DNA of 64,000 nt from BOG-908 sp963692875 (GTDB taxonomy: Bacteria > Pseudomonadota > Alphaproteobacteria > Acetobacterales > Acetobacteraceae): assembly GCA_965198755.1 (NCBI GenBank), contig OZ240673.1, forward strand, positions 4,278,001-4,342,000, in the 5' to 3' direction. Every line of letters begins with the position of its first letter. Position 1 is the first letter of the stretch. The position numbers and the translations under genes are program-made. Positions 55,793 through 63,728 of this stretch are shown in pieces. Below the pieces are notes generated by a model. That model was not told where the DNA came from, made no database searches, and saw only the letters and a list, made by a program, of their open reading frames with translations.

Positions 55793-56722
55793 TCATTTCG
55801 TTGCCCATTTGACGAAGCCCTCGAGGGAATGGAATTCGGACAGGCTATGGGAGTCGGCGTCAGGCAACACGTCCCTGATGAGGTGAACCAGCGCTGAGCC
55901 AGGGCCCAGTTCGATGACTTTCGTGACGCCCAGACTACGGCACGAGTCCATGCAGGCAGCCCAATCTACCGTCTGCTGGATCTGCCGGGCCAGCTTGGCC
56001 TCGCCGCCGGGCACATCAAACACCGAAATCCCGTCGATCCCGCTCAGCAATCGGATGCCGGATGGCAGGTCGGAGCGGATCGCGGCCGCCGCCAAGCAGG
56101 TGCGGAACGTGGCGCTGGCAGTCGCCAGGAGCGGTGTGTGGGACGCTACAGCAACCGGCAGCATGGTGACGTGGGCAGCCCCGGCGGTCATGGCGTCCTG
56201 GACCAACCCTGCCAGAGCAATCCGGGTCCCACCCACCAGCATCTGATCCGCGGCGTTGACGATGGCGATGAAACATCCGTGCGCCTGGCAGATCGGCTCC
56301 AACACCGCGCGGGCCAGGCCGCGGACCGCCGCCAAGCCGGACGGCTCCCGCGTGGCGGCGTCCATGGCTTCGGCGCGTTGGGCGGCAAGCTCAACCACGC
56401 CGGCCGCATCGAGCAACCCGGCCACGCCCCAGGCGGCCAGCTCGCCGACGCTGTAGCCCGCCACCAGAAGCGGCCGGGGGAGCCGGTCCTTGATCATCGC
56501 CCAGGCCGCCATCGCCTGCGTGCAGCATAAGATCTGGCCGGCTTTGTCGGCGTGGATCGCATCATCGCCGGCCTGGTGCACGAGATCGCGCGGGTCGGTG
56601 CCGCCGAGCACGCGTTTGGCCGCCGCAAAAACCGGCGCCGCGGCCGGCGCGTCCGCCAGCAACGCGAACATGGCAGCGCTCTGCGCTCCTTGCCCGGAGC
56701 ATAGGATGGCCGTAGCGATCAT
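55793..56722 (-). CDS. mdcH: Malonate decarboxylase acyl-carrier protein S-malonyltransferase
   Basis: 309 residues with the malonyl-CoA:ACP transacylase fold: LCSGQGAQSAAMF at the start, the nucleophile motif VAGYSVGELAAWGVAG (GxSxG), the Arg/His region AQRAEAMDAATREP, and VASHTPLLATAS with the catalytic His. It loads malonyl onto the MdcC carrier protein. ATG 56722 overlaps the mdcB stop by four bases. It is the last gene of the operon, convergent with the oxidoreductase operon across DHR35. Confidence 0.9.
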   Translation of the reverse strand: MIATAILCSGQGAQSAAMFALLADAPAAAPVFAAAKRVLGGTDPRDLVHQAGDDAIHADKAGQILCCTQAMAAWAMIKDRLPRPLLVAGYSVGELAAWGVAGLLDAAGVVELAAQRAEAMDAATREPSGLAAVRGLARAVLEPICQAHGCFIAIVNAADQMLVGGTRIALAGLVQDAMTAGAAHVTMLPVAVASHTPLLATASATFRTCLAAAAIRSDLPSGIRLLSGIDGISVFDVPGGEAKLARQIQQTVDWAACMDSCRSLGVTKVIELGPGSALVHLIRDVLPDADSHSLSEFHSLEGFVKWATK

Positions 56723-57636
56723 ACCCCGCTTTCCACGGCATCGTGTTCCACGGCGTCGCGTTCCAGGGCGTCCAGCAACAGGGCGATGGCAAGCAGGTCG
56801 GCGCAGCCACCCGGGCTCAGCCGGCGCGTCACAAAGGCGTGGTGCACCGCGGCGGCCTCGTCGCGCCAATTGGGCTGCGTGACGCCACCTGCGCCGAGAA
56901 AGCCCTGCGCCGCCTGCTGAGCGAAGCACAAACCTTCGGCGCCGCCGCGATGCAGCAGGTTCGTGTCGTCCACCGTCGCGAGCAGGGTGAAGAACGCCTG
57001 GACGCGGGCGGCCTGCGGGTCGTCGAGGACGGTTTGGCGGGCAAGCCGCAAGGCCGGCAAGGCCACCTCCAGCACGTCGGGGAAGCCTGCGGCAGCCTGG
57101 GCCCGTGCGCCGCCGGCGCCGAAGCGCCGCAACGCCTCGCTACCATGGCTGCGCAGCGGGATCGGCCCGCGCAGGATCGTGCATCCCCAACGCTGGCGGA
57201 CAGTTTGGCCCAGAACGGCCGCACGCCATTGCGGCTGGCCGGACCAGGCGACCCCCGCCGCAGTCCCCGCCGCAGCCCCCGCCGCAGCACAGACCAGGCC
57301 GAGCCCGAAAATCGCGCCGCGATGCGTGTTGATCCCATCCGTGGCGGCCAACATCGCCAGCTCCGCTGCCACGCCGATGCTGCGCAGTTCCGGCATGGCG
57401 GCGCCAGCGGCGCCCGCTTCGGTCAGCCGGGCGAAGAACGGTTCGATGGCAGCGGCACTGACCTCGAAGGTGGCCACGTCCATGTCCAGATGGCTTCCTT
57501 GATCGACATGGCTGACCAGCCCCGGCTTCGGCCAGGTGTGCAGTTCCGCGAGCAAGCTCGTGCGGGCACACGCCGCGACGTGGGCGGCAACCCTGGCCGG
57601 CAACGTCCAGGTGGAAAGTTGCCGGGCTGCCTTCAC
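56719..57636 (-). CDS. mdcB: Triphosphoribosyl-dephospho-CoA synthase
   Basis: 305 residues, CitG/MdcB family; makes the 2'-(5''-triphosphoribosyl)-3'-dephospho-CoA precursor of the MdcC prosthetic group. ELHTWPKPGLVSHVDQGSHLDMDVATF near residue 30 (as WPKPGLVSHVDQGSHLDM), ATDGINTHRGAIFGLGLVCAA and SPGGCADLLAIALLLDALE near the end match the family. A short in-frame tandem of a 12-base unit at about 57250-57290 encodes the AAAGAAAGTAAGVA stretch. Next upstream is mdcG, 24 bp away. Confidence 0.9.
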   Translation of the reverse strand: MKAARQLSTWTLPARVAAHVAACARTSLLAELHTWPKPGLVSHVDQGSHLDMDVATFEVSAAAIEPFFARLTEAGAAGAAMPELRSIGVAAELAMLAATDGINTHRGAIFGLGLVCAAAGAAAGTAAGVAWSGQPQWRAAVLGQTVRQRWGCTILRGPIPLRSHGSEALRRFGAGGARAQAAAGFPDVLEVALPALRLARQTVLDDPQAARVQAFFTLLATVDDTNLLHRGGAEGLCFAQQAAQGFLGAGGVTQPNWRDEAAAVHHAFVTRRLSPGGCADLLAIALLLDALERDAVEHDAVESGV

Positions 57637-57660
57637 GACGCGGACCTCATTGGGCGGACC

Positions 57661-58323
57661 TCATCGGGCGGGCTCTAGGGCGAACAGCCCGGCGACGTGA
57701 CACGCCGTGACGCCGCGCATCGTCTTGACCAAGACCTCGCCGCATCCGCGTTCGGCCGAGAGCGCCATCTCGCGCCAGTTCACGCCGCCTCCATCGGGTA
57801 GCTCCAGTTCGCCATCCAGACGCGCCGGGCCTTGTGCATCGAGCCGTTGCAGGCCCGCCAGCAGCGTGGCGGCCGTGGCGTGGTCGGACACCGCCCAGAG
57901 CAGATCGAGGTCCGAACGCTCCGTCAGGTAGGACAAACCGGTGACGTGCTCCCAAAGCAGCGCCCCAAACACCCGCGGCGCCACACCGACCTGTCTGCCG
58001 AGAGCGACCAGGCCGGCGGTCATCGTCTGCCACTCCGGCGGCGCTGCCCGCGCGGCATCGCGCAGCAATATCGGCGGGCAGGCTGTGACGCCCTGTCCGG
58101 ACCGCAAGCTGAAACCCACCCGGTGCTTGCCGTAGCAGGGCGGCAACGGCAGCGCGGCAGGTATCACGGACGCGGCGTCGCCCGTCGTCGGGCGCCGGAC
58201 GATGACCGGCCACTGCTTCGCCGCCCAGCCAGCGACCAGCGGGAGGGCAGTCAGAAACGGGTGATCCTCCAGCACCGCCTGCCAGGCCTGTGGGTCGACC
58301 AGGAGAAGGTCATGCCGCCGCAT
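57661..58323 (-). CDS. mdcG: Phosphoribosyl-dephospho-CoA transferase (malonate decarboxylase holo-ACP synthase)
   Basis: 220 residues; attaches the dephospho-CoA prosthetic group to MdcC. Visible family blocks: MRRHDLLLVDPQAW, WPVIVRRPTTGD, KHRVGFSL, SDLDLLWAVSDH (metal-binding Asp pair of the nucleotidyltransferase-like centre) and DGELELPDGGGVNWREM. Overlaps mdcE by 14 bases. The gene order G-B-H here differs from Klebsiella (B after A). Confidence 0.88.
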   Translation of the reverse strand: MRRHDLLLVDPQAWQAVLEDHPFLTALPLVAGWAAKQWPVIVRRPTTGDAASVIPAALPLPPCYGKHRVGFSLRSGQGVTACPPILLRDAARAAPPEWQTMTAGLVALGRQVGVAPRVFGALLWEHVTGLSYLTERSDLDLLWAVSDHATAATLLAGLQRLDAQGPARLDGELELPDGGGVNWREMALSAERGCGEVLVKTMRGVTACHVAGLFALEPAR

Positions 58324-59053
58324 GGAAAACGGCCTGCTCCGTCGCGGCCGCGATGACGCGCTTGGCCACCTCAGCCGCCACCGGCCGGCCGCGCCGCTCG
58401 GCGCCAAGCACGTCGCGCACGTCGTTCGGCGACGCTGCGGCCAGAGCCTCCTCCAACTGCTCGTCCAGCGGCGCGGCCGGGTCCCACACGGCGGCGACCG
58501 CGCCTACGAACACCATGTGGTCCAGGCCCGGCGCGAACACCGGCGTCGTCTTGGCCAGCTCCAACAGCCGGCTTTCCGCAAGCTTGGTGACGCGCGCGAT
58601 GGACGGCATGTCCATCACCGCAGGCTCGGCCCCGGGCAAGGCAACCAGCATGTCCGTCGCCAGCGCCGTCGCGAGAAAGGCGCCCGCGGCGGCCTTGCCG
58701 TATTCCAGGCCGATAGTGCGGTGGCCGAGATGGCTGGCGAGCAGCAAGCATTTCGCGAGGTGGCCAAGATACTCGTTCAGCCCGCGCATCTCGTCGCGGC
58801 GTGCCATCAACTGACCCTGTGTATCGACCAGCACCAGGATCGGCACCGCGCCACCCTTGGCCGCGACCTGCAAAACCTGCTCGGCCAGCGGGATGACGCC
58901 AGCGGTGCCAAGCGCCACGCCATGGGCCACGCCGATCACCGAGATCGGCTCTCCCGTCTTGCGCGCGGCGTCACCGGTGATCCAGCCATCGGGACTGACC
59001 TGCACGTGATGACCGCCCGGGAACAGGCTGGCCAAGACCTCATCGAGCGTCAT
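58310..59053 (-). CDS. mdcE: Malonate decarboxylase gamma subunit
   Basis: 247 residues with the crotonase/carboxyltransferase-like fold. With MdcD it decarboxylates malonyl-ACP to acetyl-ACP. PILVLVDTQGQLMARRDEMRG, GKAAAGAFLATALATDMLVALPGAEPAVMD (parts: GKAAAGAFLATALATDM) and MPSIARVTKL are the recognisable blocks. It overlaps mdcG and mdcD by 14 bases each, a strongly coupled arrangement. Confidence 0.9.
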   Translation of the reverse strand: MTLDEVLASLFPGGHHVQVSPDGWITGDAARKTGEPISVIGVAHGVALGTAGVIPLAEQVLQVAAKGGAVPILVLVDTQGQLMARRDEMRGLNEYLGHLAKCLLLASHLGHRTIGLEYGKAAAGAFLATALATDMLVALPGAEPAVMDMPSIARVTKLAESRLLELAKTTPVFAPGLDHMVFVGAVAAVWDPAAPLDEQLEEALAAASPNDVRDVLGAERRGRPVAAEVAKRVIAAATEQAVFHAAA

Positions 59054-59966
59054 GATCGGCGTCCCTCATGCTGTCGGCGAGTTGGATGAAGTCCTGTGTT
59101 TCCAGGTTGGACACGGCTTCGGGATGCGCGATTCCCATGACGGTCCACATCGCGGTAGCGTCCTCGCAATCGCCAAGCGCCCGCTGGCGTTCTGCCAGCC
59201 TGACCTGCTCGCGTTGCAGCGTGGCGAGGCCGAGTGGTTTGCACGTCGCCAGTTGCGCCCGGGCGGCGGTGCGGAAGCCGTCCATGGTGTCGTCGGTGAA
59301 CGCGTCGGCCATCCCGATCAGGCGCCGGTTCTTGCCGCCACAGACGCTCCACACCAGCGCCTTGTCGCGGGAGTCGTATTCCTCTACGCCCTTGTTGGTT
59401 TCGATCACCTCCGGCCCGGTCACGCCGATGCGGCCCTGTTCGGACACCACGACGCGGGAGCAGGTGCCTGCCGTCAGCCCGGCGCCGCCGAAGGCGCCGG
59501 CCTTGCCGCCCACCAGCGCGATGACTGCGACGCCGGCGCAGCGTGCCTGGACGATGGCGCGCATCAGTTCAGCAACCGCGAGCTCGCCGGCGTTGGCCTC
59601 CTGCAGCCTGACCCCGCCGCTGTCCAGCAGGAGCAGGATGGTCTGTGGCAAACGCTTGTGGTCCCGGGCGGCACGCACGAGCCCGACCAGTTTCGCACCG
59701 CTCACCTCGCCGAACGTGCCGCCCATGAACTGGCCCTCTTGCGCCGCCACGAGAACCTCGACGCCGTCCAGGACGCCCCGGCCGATCACCACGCCATCGT
59801 CGAAGGCGCGCGGCAGGTCGAAGAGCGGGAGGTGCGGGCTTTCAACCCGCTGCTCAGGGCCAAGGAACTCATGGAAACTGCCGGGGTCCAGCAAGCCGGC
59901 CAGCCTCTGCCGCGCCGTCGCCTGCAGCCAGCTGCTGGTCTCGTGGGATGCTACGTCCTGCATCAT
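59040..59966 (-). CDS. mdcD: Malonate decarboxylase beta subunit
   Basis: 308 residues, carboxyltransferase-like fold. MMQDVASHETSSWLQATARQRLAGLLDPGSF start (ARQRLAGLLDPGSF), VAAQEGQFMGGTFGEVSGAK, LLLLDSGGVRLQEANAGE, and GKAGAFGGAGLTAGTCSRVVV followed by GRIGVTGPEVIE. Forms the catalytic pair with MdcE. Its start (ATG 59966 or 59963) overlaps the mdcC stop by four bases. Confidence 0.9.
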   Translation of the reverse strand: MMQDVASHETSSWLQATARQRLAGLLDPGSFHEFLGPEQRVESPHLPLFDLPRAFDDGVVIGRGVLDGVEVLVAAQEGQFMGGTFGEVSGAKLVGLVRAARDHKRLPQTILLLLDSGGVRLQEANAGELAVAELMRAIVQARCAGVAVIALVGGKAGAFGGAGLTAGTCSRVVVSEQGRIGVTGPEVIETNKGVEEYDSRDKALVWSVCGGKNRRLIGMADAFTDDTMDGFRTAARAQLATCKPLGLATLQREQVRLAERQRALGDCEDATAMWTVMGIAHPEAVSNLETQDFIQLADSMRDADHDAR

Positions 59967-60274
59967 TCCCGCTCCATCAAGGCACAGCCCTGCATCAGCC
60001 GCAGGTACGCGGTGTCCGGCCGCGCACCGCCGTCGTTGATCGAGATGCGCAAGCCGCCGGGTGACGAGCGGGCGACGAACTCGGTGATCACCGCCTGCCA
60101 CGTGGCGTCGTAGCCCTTGACCGGGGTTGCGATCTGTATCTCGCAGGCCGTACCGGGCAGCACGCGTTCCAGCAGCACTTCCAGATTGCCCGAGGCGACG
60201 ACGCCGATGATGGCCTGCGCCCGGTTGCCGGCCAGACGCCGCGTCGCCGTGTGCTTGTAATCGAGTGTCAGCAT
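59963..60274 (-). CDS. mdcC: Malonate decarboxylase acyl carrier protein (delta subunit)
   Basis: 103 residues. The prosthetic-group attachment Ser is in GVVASGNLEVLLERV (Ser about 28), and the C-terminus has ISINDGGARPDTAYLRLMQG as in the family. ATG 60274 has a GGAG site eight bases upstream. It carries the dephospho-CoA arm on which malonyl and acetyl move. Ten bases separate it from mdcA upstream. Confidence 0.9.
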   Translation of the reverse strand: MLTLDYKHTATRRLAGNRAQAIIGVVASGNLEVLLERVLPGTACEIQIATPVKGYDATWQAVITEFVARSSPGGLRISINDGGARPDTAYLRLMQGCALMERE

Positions 60275-60284
60275 GCGGCTGCTC

Positions 60285-61943
60285 CTACCAGTTGCGGAAT
60301 TTGCTCGGGGGCGCATAGAGGTTGCCGGACCAGTGCATCAGGTCCTTGATGGACCGGGCGGCGAGCATGCTGCGATGCGCGTCGAGTGGGTTGATGCCGA
60401 GGTCTTCCGGCCGTTGGATGATTTTGCGCGCACGCAGGTCGGCCACCATTTTCGGGTCACGCGCGCGGCCGACATCGGTGAACCCGGCGATGCCGCGGAT
60501 GGCCTGTTCGCGTTCCATGGCGCTGCGGCACAGCAGCAGGTTGGCGATGCCTTCCTCGCTGACGATGTGCGTCACGTCGTCGCCGTAGATCATCACGGGG
60601 GCGAGCGGCAGCTTGTATTTTTCCGCAAGTGCGATGCATTCCAGTGTCTCGACGAACACCGGCACCATCTTCTCGCTGAACGTCTCGACCAGCTGCACCA
60701 CCAGCTTGCGGCCGCGCGCCAGGGGCGAGTTGCCGCCGCTGGCCTCACGCCCCGCCTTCAGCCAGGGTTCGCTGGCGTGCCGGCGTCCATGCGGGTCGCT
60801 GCCCATGTTGGGAGCGCCGCCGAAGCCGGCGATGCGTCCGGCCGTCACCGTGGATGAATTACCTTGCAGGTCGATCTGCAGGGTGGACCCGATGAAGAGA
60901 TCGACGGCGTAGAGGCCGGCAACCTGGCAGTATGTCCGGTTGGAACTCATCGAGCCGTCACGCCCGGTGAAGTAGATGTCGGGGCGGGCCGCCATGTAGT
61001 CGTCCATGCCGACTTCAGAGCCGAAGCTGTGAATTTGCTGCACCCATCCCGATTCGATGGCGGGTATCAGTGTGGGATGCGGGTTGAGCGCCCAATGCGT
61101 GGCGATCTTGCCTTTCAGGCCGAGCCCGTCGGCAAATGTCGGCAGCAGCAACTCGATCGCCGCAGTGTTGTAGCCGATGCCATGGTTGATCCGCTTGATG
61201 CCGTATTCCGCATAGATGCCCTTGATGGCCATCATTGCAGCCAGGATCTGGATCTCGGTGATCAGCGCCGGGTCCCGGGTGAACAGCGGCTCGACGAAGA
61301 ACGGCTTGCGCGTATGCACGATGAAGTCGACCTGGTCGCCCGGCACATCGACGCGCGGCAGTTCATCAAGAATCTCGTTTACCTGCGCGATGACGATGCC
61401 GTTCTTGTATGCCGTTGCTTCGACCACGGCGGGCGAGTCTTCGGTGTTCGGACCCATGTAGAGGTTGCCGTGGCGGTCGGCGGCCCGCGCCACGGTCAGG
61501 GCGACGTGCGGGGTGAGGTCGATGAAGTAGCGGCCGAACAGCTCGATGTAGGTGTGGATCGCACCCAGCTCGATCTTGCCGGCGTCCAAGGCTCGGGAGA
61601 TGGCGCCGCCTTGCGGGCCGGAATAGGAAAAGTCGAGCTTGCGCGCGATGCCTTTCTCGAAAAGGTCGATATGTTCGGGCAATACGATGCCCGATTGCAC
61701 GATGTGCAGGTCATGCAGGATCTTCGGATCTGCCGCGGCCAGGCTGGCGGCGAGGAAGTCTGCCTGCTTCTGGTTGTCTCCCTCGAGACAGACGCGGTCG
61801 CCGGGCCTGATCACCGCTTCCAGCAGAGCTGTCGTCTGCGCCTCGGCGACCATCTTGCCATCGGCGAAGGGCCGAGCGGCCGCCATGCGCTCGTTACGGG
61901 TCCGGCGCTCGCTCGTCCAATCAGTTTTGAGAAAGACGTCCAT
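60285..61943 (-). CDS. mdcA: Malonate decarboxylase alpha subunit (acetyl-S-ACP:malonate ACP transferase)
   Basis: 552 residues, CoA-transferase-like. Exchanges acetyl for malonate on MdcC. Blocks: GDRVCLEGDNQKQADFLA, LDFSYSGPQGGAISRALDAG, GNLYMGPNTEDSPAVVEATA, TFADGLGLKGKIATHWALNPHPTLIPAIE (GLKGKIATHWALNPHPTLI), and FGGAPNMGSDPHGRRHASEPW. The start is ATG 61943; the preceding codon at 61946 is GTG. Follows mdcF after 18 bp. Confidence 0.93.
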   Translation of the reverse strand: MDVFLKTDWTSERRTRNERMAAARPFADGKMVAEAQTTALLEAVIRPGDRVCLEGDNQKQADFLAASLAAADPKILHDLHIVQSGIVLPEHIDLFEKGIARKLDFSYSGPQGGAISRALDAGKIELGAIHTYIELFGRYFIDLTPHVALTVARAADRHGNLYMGPNTEDSPAVVEATAYKNGIVIAQVNEILDELPRVDVPGDQVDFIVHTRKPFFVEPLFTRDPALITEIQILAAMMAIKGIYAEYGIKRINHGIGYNTAAIELLLPTFADGLGLKGKIATHWALNPHPTLIPAIESGWVQQIHSFGSEVGMDDYMAARPDIYFTGRDGSMSSNRTYCQVAGLYAVDLFIGSTLQIDLQGNSSTVTAGRIAGFGGAPNMGSDPHGRRHASEPWLKAGREASGGNSPLARGRKLVVQLVETFSEKMVPVFVETLECIALAEKYKLPLAPVMIYGDDVTHIVSEEGIANLLLCRSAMEREQAIRGIAGFTDVGRARDPKMVADLRARKIIQRPEDLGINPLDAHRSMLAARSIKDLMHWSGNLYAPPSKFRNW

Positions 61944-61961
61944 CACTCAGGTCCCTTATCG

Positions 61962-62897
61962 CTAGCTCATGCCGGCAGTGAAATAGATGGCGGCCGCCAG
62001 GGTAATGGCACTTAGAGCGGTGCTGGCGATCAAGGTGGTGCCCACGACCTCCGAGGTGATGCCGAAGCGCAGGCCGAACAGAATGCCGAAGAAGCCGCAC
62101 GGCAGCGCCGACAGCACGATCGCCTCGCGGGATGTCAGCGCCGAGGCGGCAAACAGCCAAGCCAGCCCGGCCGCGATGAGCGGGTGGGCCACATTGGCGG
62201 CCAAAGTCTGGATGTCGGCGCTGCGCCCGAGGCGAAGCTTCTGTGCGGAGAGGATGAGGCCAGTCAGGAACAGGGCGGCGCCGCCTGACACCTGGGCCAT
62301 CAAGGTGAGCGACTTCACCGCCAGCGCTGGCAGGCCGACTCCGCTGAGCGCGAAAGCCACTGCCAGCACGGGCGCCAGAACGATGGGCTTGCGGAACGCG
62401 CGCAGCAGCACGGCTGCGAATTGCCGCTCGCCGGGCTTTTGGGCCGAGGCCTCGAGGATCACCAAAGTCAGTGGAGAGACAACGATCGCTCCGCACGCAA
62501 TGGATACTGCAACTGCAACGACGTGAGCGCTGCCCAACAGCGCGGCGATTAACGGTAGGCCGGCGGCGGCATAGTTCGGCAGTGACGTCGTGCAGGCTTG
62601 CACCGACGCCTCGCCAGAGCTGGTGTGATACAGCCGTCGCGCCATGAGGTAGACAGCGCCGTACAGAAGCAGCATCGAAAGCGAGAGGATGGCCGCCAGA
62701 GGAAGCTGAGCCAACAGCGTCGTGCGAGACGCCTGAGCGATAGTGGCGAAAATCGCCGCCGGGATCGCAAAATCCATGACCATCGCATTCAGCTCGGCGA
62801 CGTGCGTGTTGTTCACATCGCGGGTCCAACCGGCCAGATAGCCGAGAGCCAGACCGAAAAAGACTGGAACCAGGGCGTCAAGTATGATGGAAAGCAT
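61962..62897 (-). CDS. mdcF: AEC-family malonate transporter
   Basis: 311 residues with ten predicted spans in two similar halves, typical of the auxin efflux carrier (AEC) family. The first gene of the operon, as expected for an uptake step. Segments: FFGLALGYLAGW, AELNAMVMDFAIPAAIFATIAQ (the family's substrate-site helix) and LFGLRFGITSEVVGTTLIASTALS. In Klebsiella MdcF is also AEC type. Start ATG 62897; the promoter lies in the gap up to DHR36, where a nested dyad occurs at 63003-63032. Confidence 0.85.
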   Translation of the reverse strand: MLSIILDALVPVFFGLALGYLAGWTRDVNNTHVAELNAMVMDFAIPAAIFATIAQASRTTLLAQLPLAAILSLSMLLLYGAVYLMARRLYHTSSGEASVQACTTSLPNYAAAGLPLIAALLGSAHVVAVAVSIACGAIVVSPLTLVILEASAQKPGERQFAAVLLRAFRKPIVLAPVLAVAFALSGVGLPALAVKSLTLMAQVSGGAALFLTGLILSAQKLRLGRSADIQTLAANVAHPLIAAGLAWLFAASALTSREAIVLSALPCGFFGILFGLRFGITSEVVGTTLIASTALSAITLAAAIYFTAGMS

Positions 62898-63002
62898 GCA
62901 CGGCCTTTCGTTCGAGCCGCGAATTCGTAGATGCTGGGCGTCGCTGTCGCCAGGGTCGGAAACTACTCATGATTGCCAGTTCCGGCACGAACATCGTGTC
63001 GA

Positions 63003-63032
63003 ATAGCGGTGCCCTGCAGGGAGTGCCGCTAT
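63003..63032. promoter_or_regulatory. Nested dyad upstream of the malonate operon
   Basis: ATAGCGG (63003-63009) and CCGCTAT (63026-63032) are perfect inverted repeats that enclose a second perfect palindrome CCCTGCAGGG (63012-63021). It lies 106 bases upstream of mdcF, a good place for an operator or a leader hairpin. The rest of 62898-63129 shows no gene. Confidence 0.55.
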
Positions 63033-63129
63033 CGTTCCACAAACCTGGTTGGAGAACGATGGCAACGTGCTCGCCTCTAGCCTAGTGGACGACACAACTG
63101 AGCAAGCGGGTCACGCATTGCCACCCTCT

Positions 63130-63339
63130 ATACCAAACATCTTTGATTCTGACCCGTGGCAAGCGAAGCAAGCAGTTCTTTTTTGAAAAAAAGAACCAAA
63201 AAACTTTTGTTCCCTTGGGCGCGCGTTGCAGAAACCTCCGCGACAGCCGAACCAAAAGTCTTTTGCTTCTTTTCTTCAGAAAAGAAGGCCTTTCTTTCCT
63301 TGCCGGACATCGAAGGATCAAGGTCCAGGCCGCCGGTAT
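63130..63339. mobile_element. DHR36, full-length MITE copy between divergent genes
   Basis: Left end TATACCAAAC (TACCAA at 63131), right end CCGGTATA; ends slightly mutated. GTTC-type left arm, middle GCGCGCGTTGCAGAAACCTC and GCGACAGCCGAACC, CTTC-type right arm with the TTCTTTTCTTCAGAAAAGAA variant. It is the reverse orientation of DHR35 and nearly identical. It divides the mdc promoter region from the tetR promoter. Confidence 0.85.
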
Positions 63340-63676
63340 AAGCAGGACGGACCTTCAGCCCACAACATACTTGCTCAGCGCGATCAGGCCGGCCCGAGAA
63401 CCTCTTCAGATAAACTGCTTCATTCTGCCCGGCTCCCTGGAAATGGACAGTGCCCGCATGACGCGCTGGTCGGCTTCGAGGCGTAGCCTTGATCAGCTCC
63501 GGCTATACTGATGACGAGGCCGCCTGGCTGCGGGATCGAGCCCGAGCGCCACGCCAATACTCGGCGTAACCTTGGTGGTTGCTTACTACGCCCAGCACCT
63601 GCTCTGAACGATGCCACGTCGTTGTGCACAGACGACCTGCGCGTAAGCCTCGGGTGGGGTTTATCGTCCAAGCAAC
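63340..63676. other. Non-coding stretch before the last tetR gene
   Basis: No gene or DHR recognised. No trace of a LysR-type MdcR, the usual malonate regulator. The promoter of tetR begins at its right end. Confidence 0.5.
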
Positions 63677-63713
63677 TTGACACTGAATTCTGACGTATTA
63701 TGTAGATCGTCAG
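63677..63713 (+). promoter_or_regulatory. Promoter and operator of the last tetR gene
   Basis: A consensus -35 TTGACA (63677-63682) is followed by a -10-like TATGTA at about 63699-63704 (16 bases). The inverted repeat CTGACG (63690-63695) / CGTCAG (63708-63713) brackets the -10, a layout for autorepression. Confidence 0.6.
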
Positions 63714-63728
63714 GCCTCAGGAATATTA

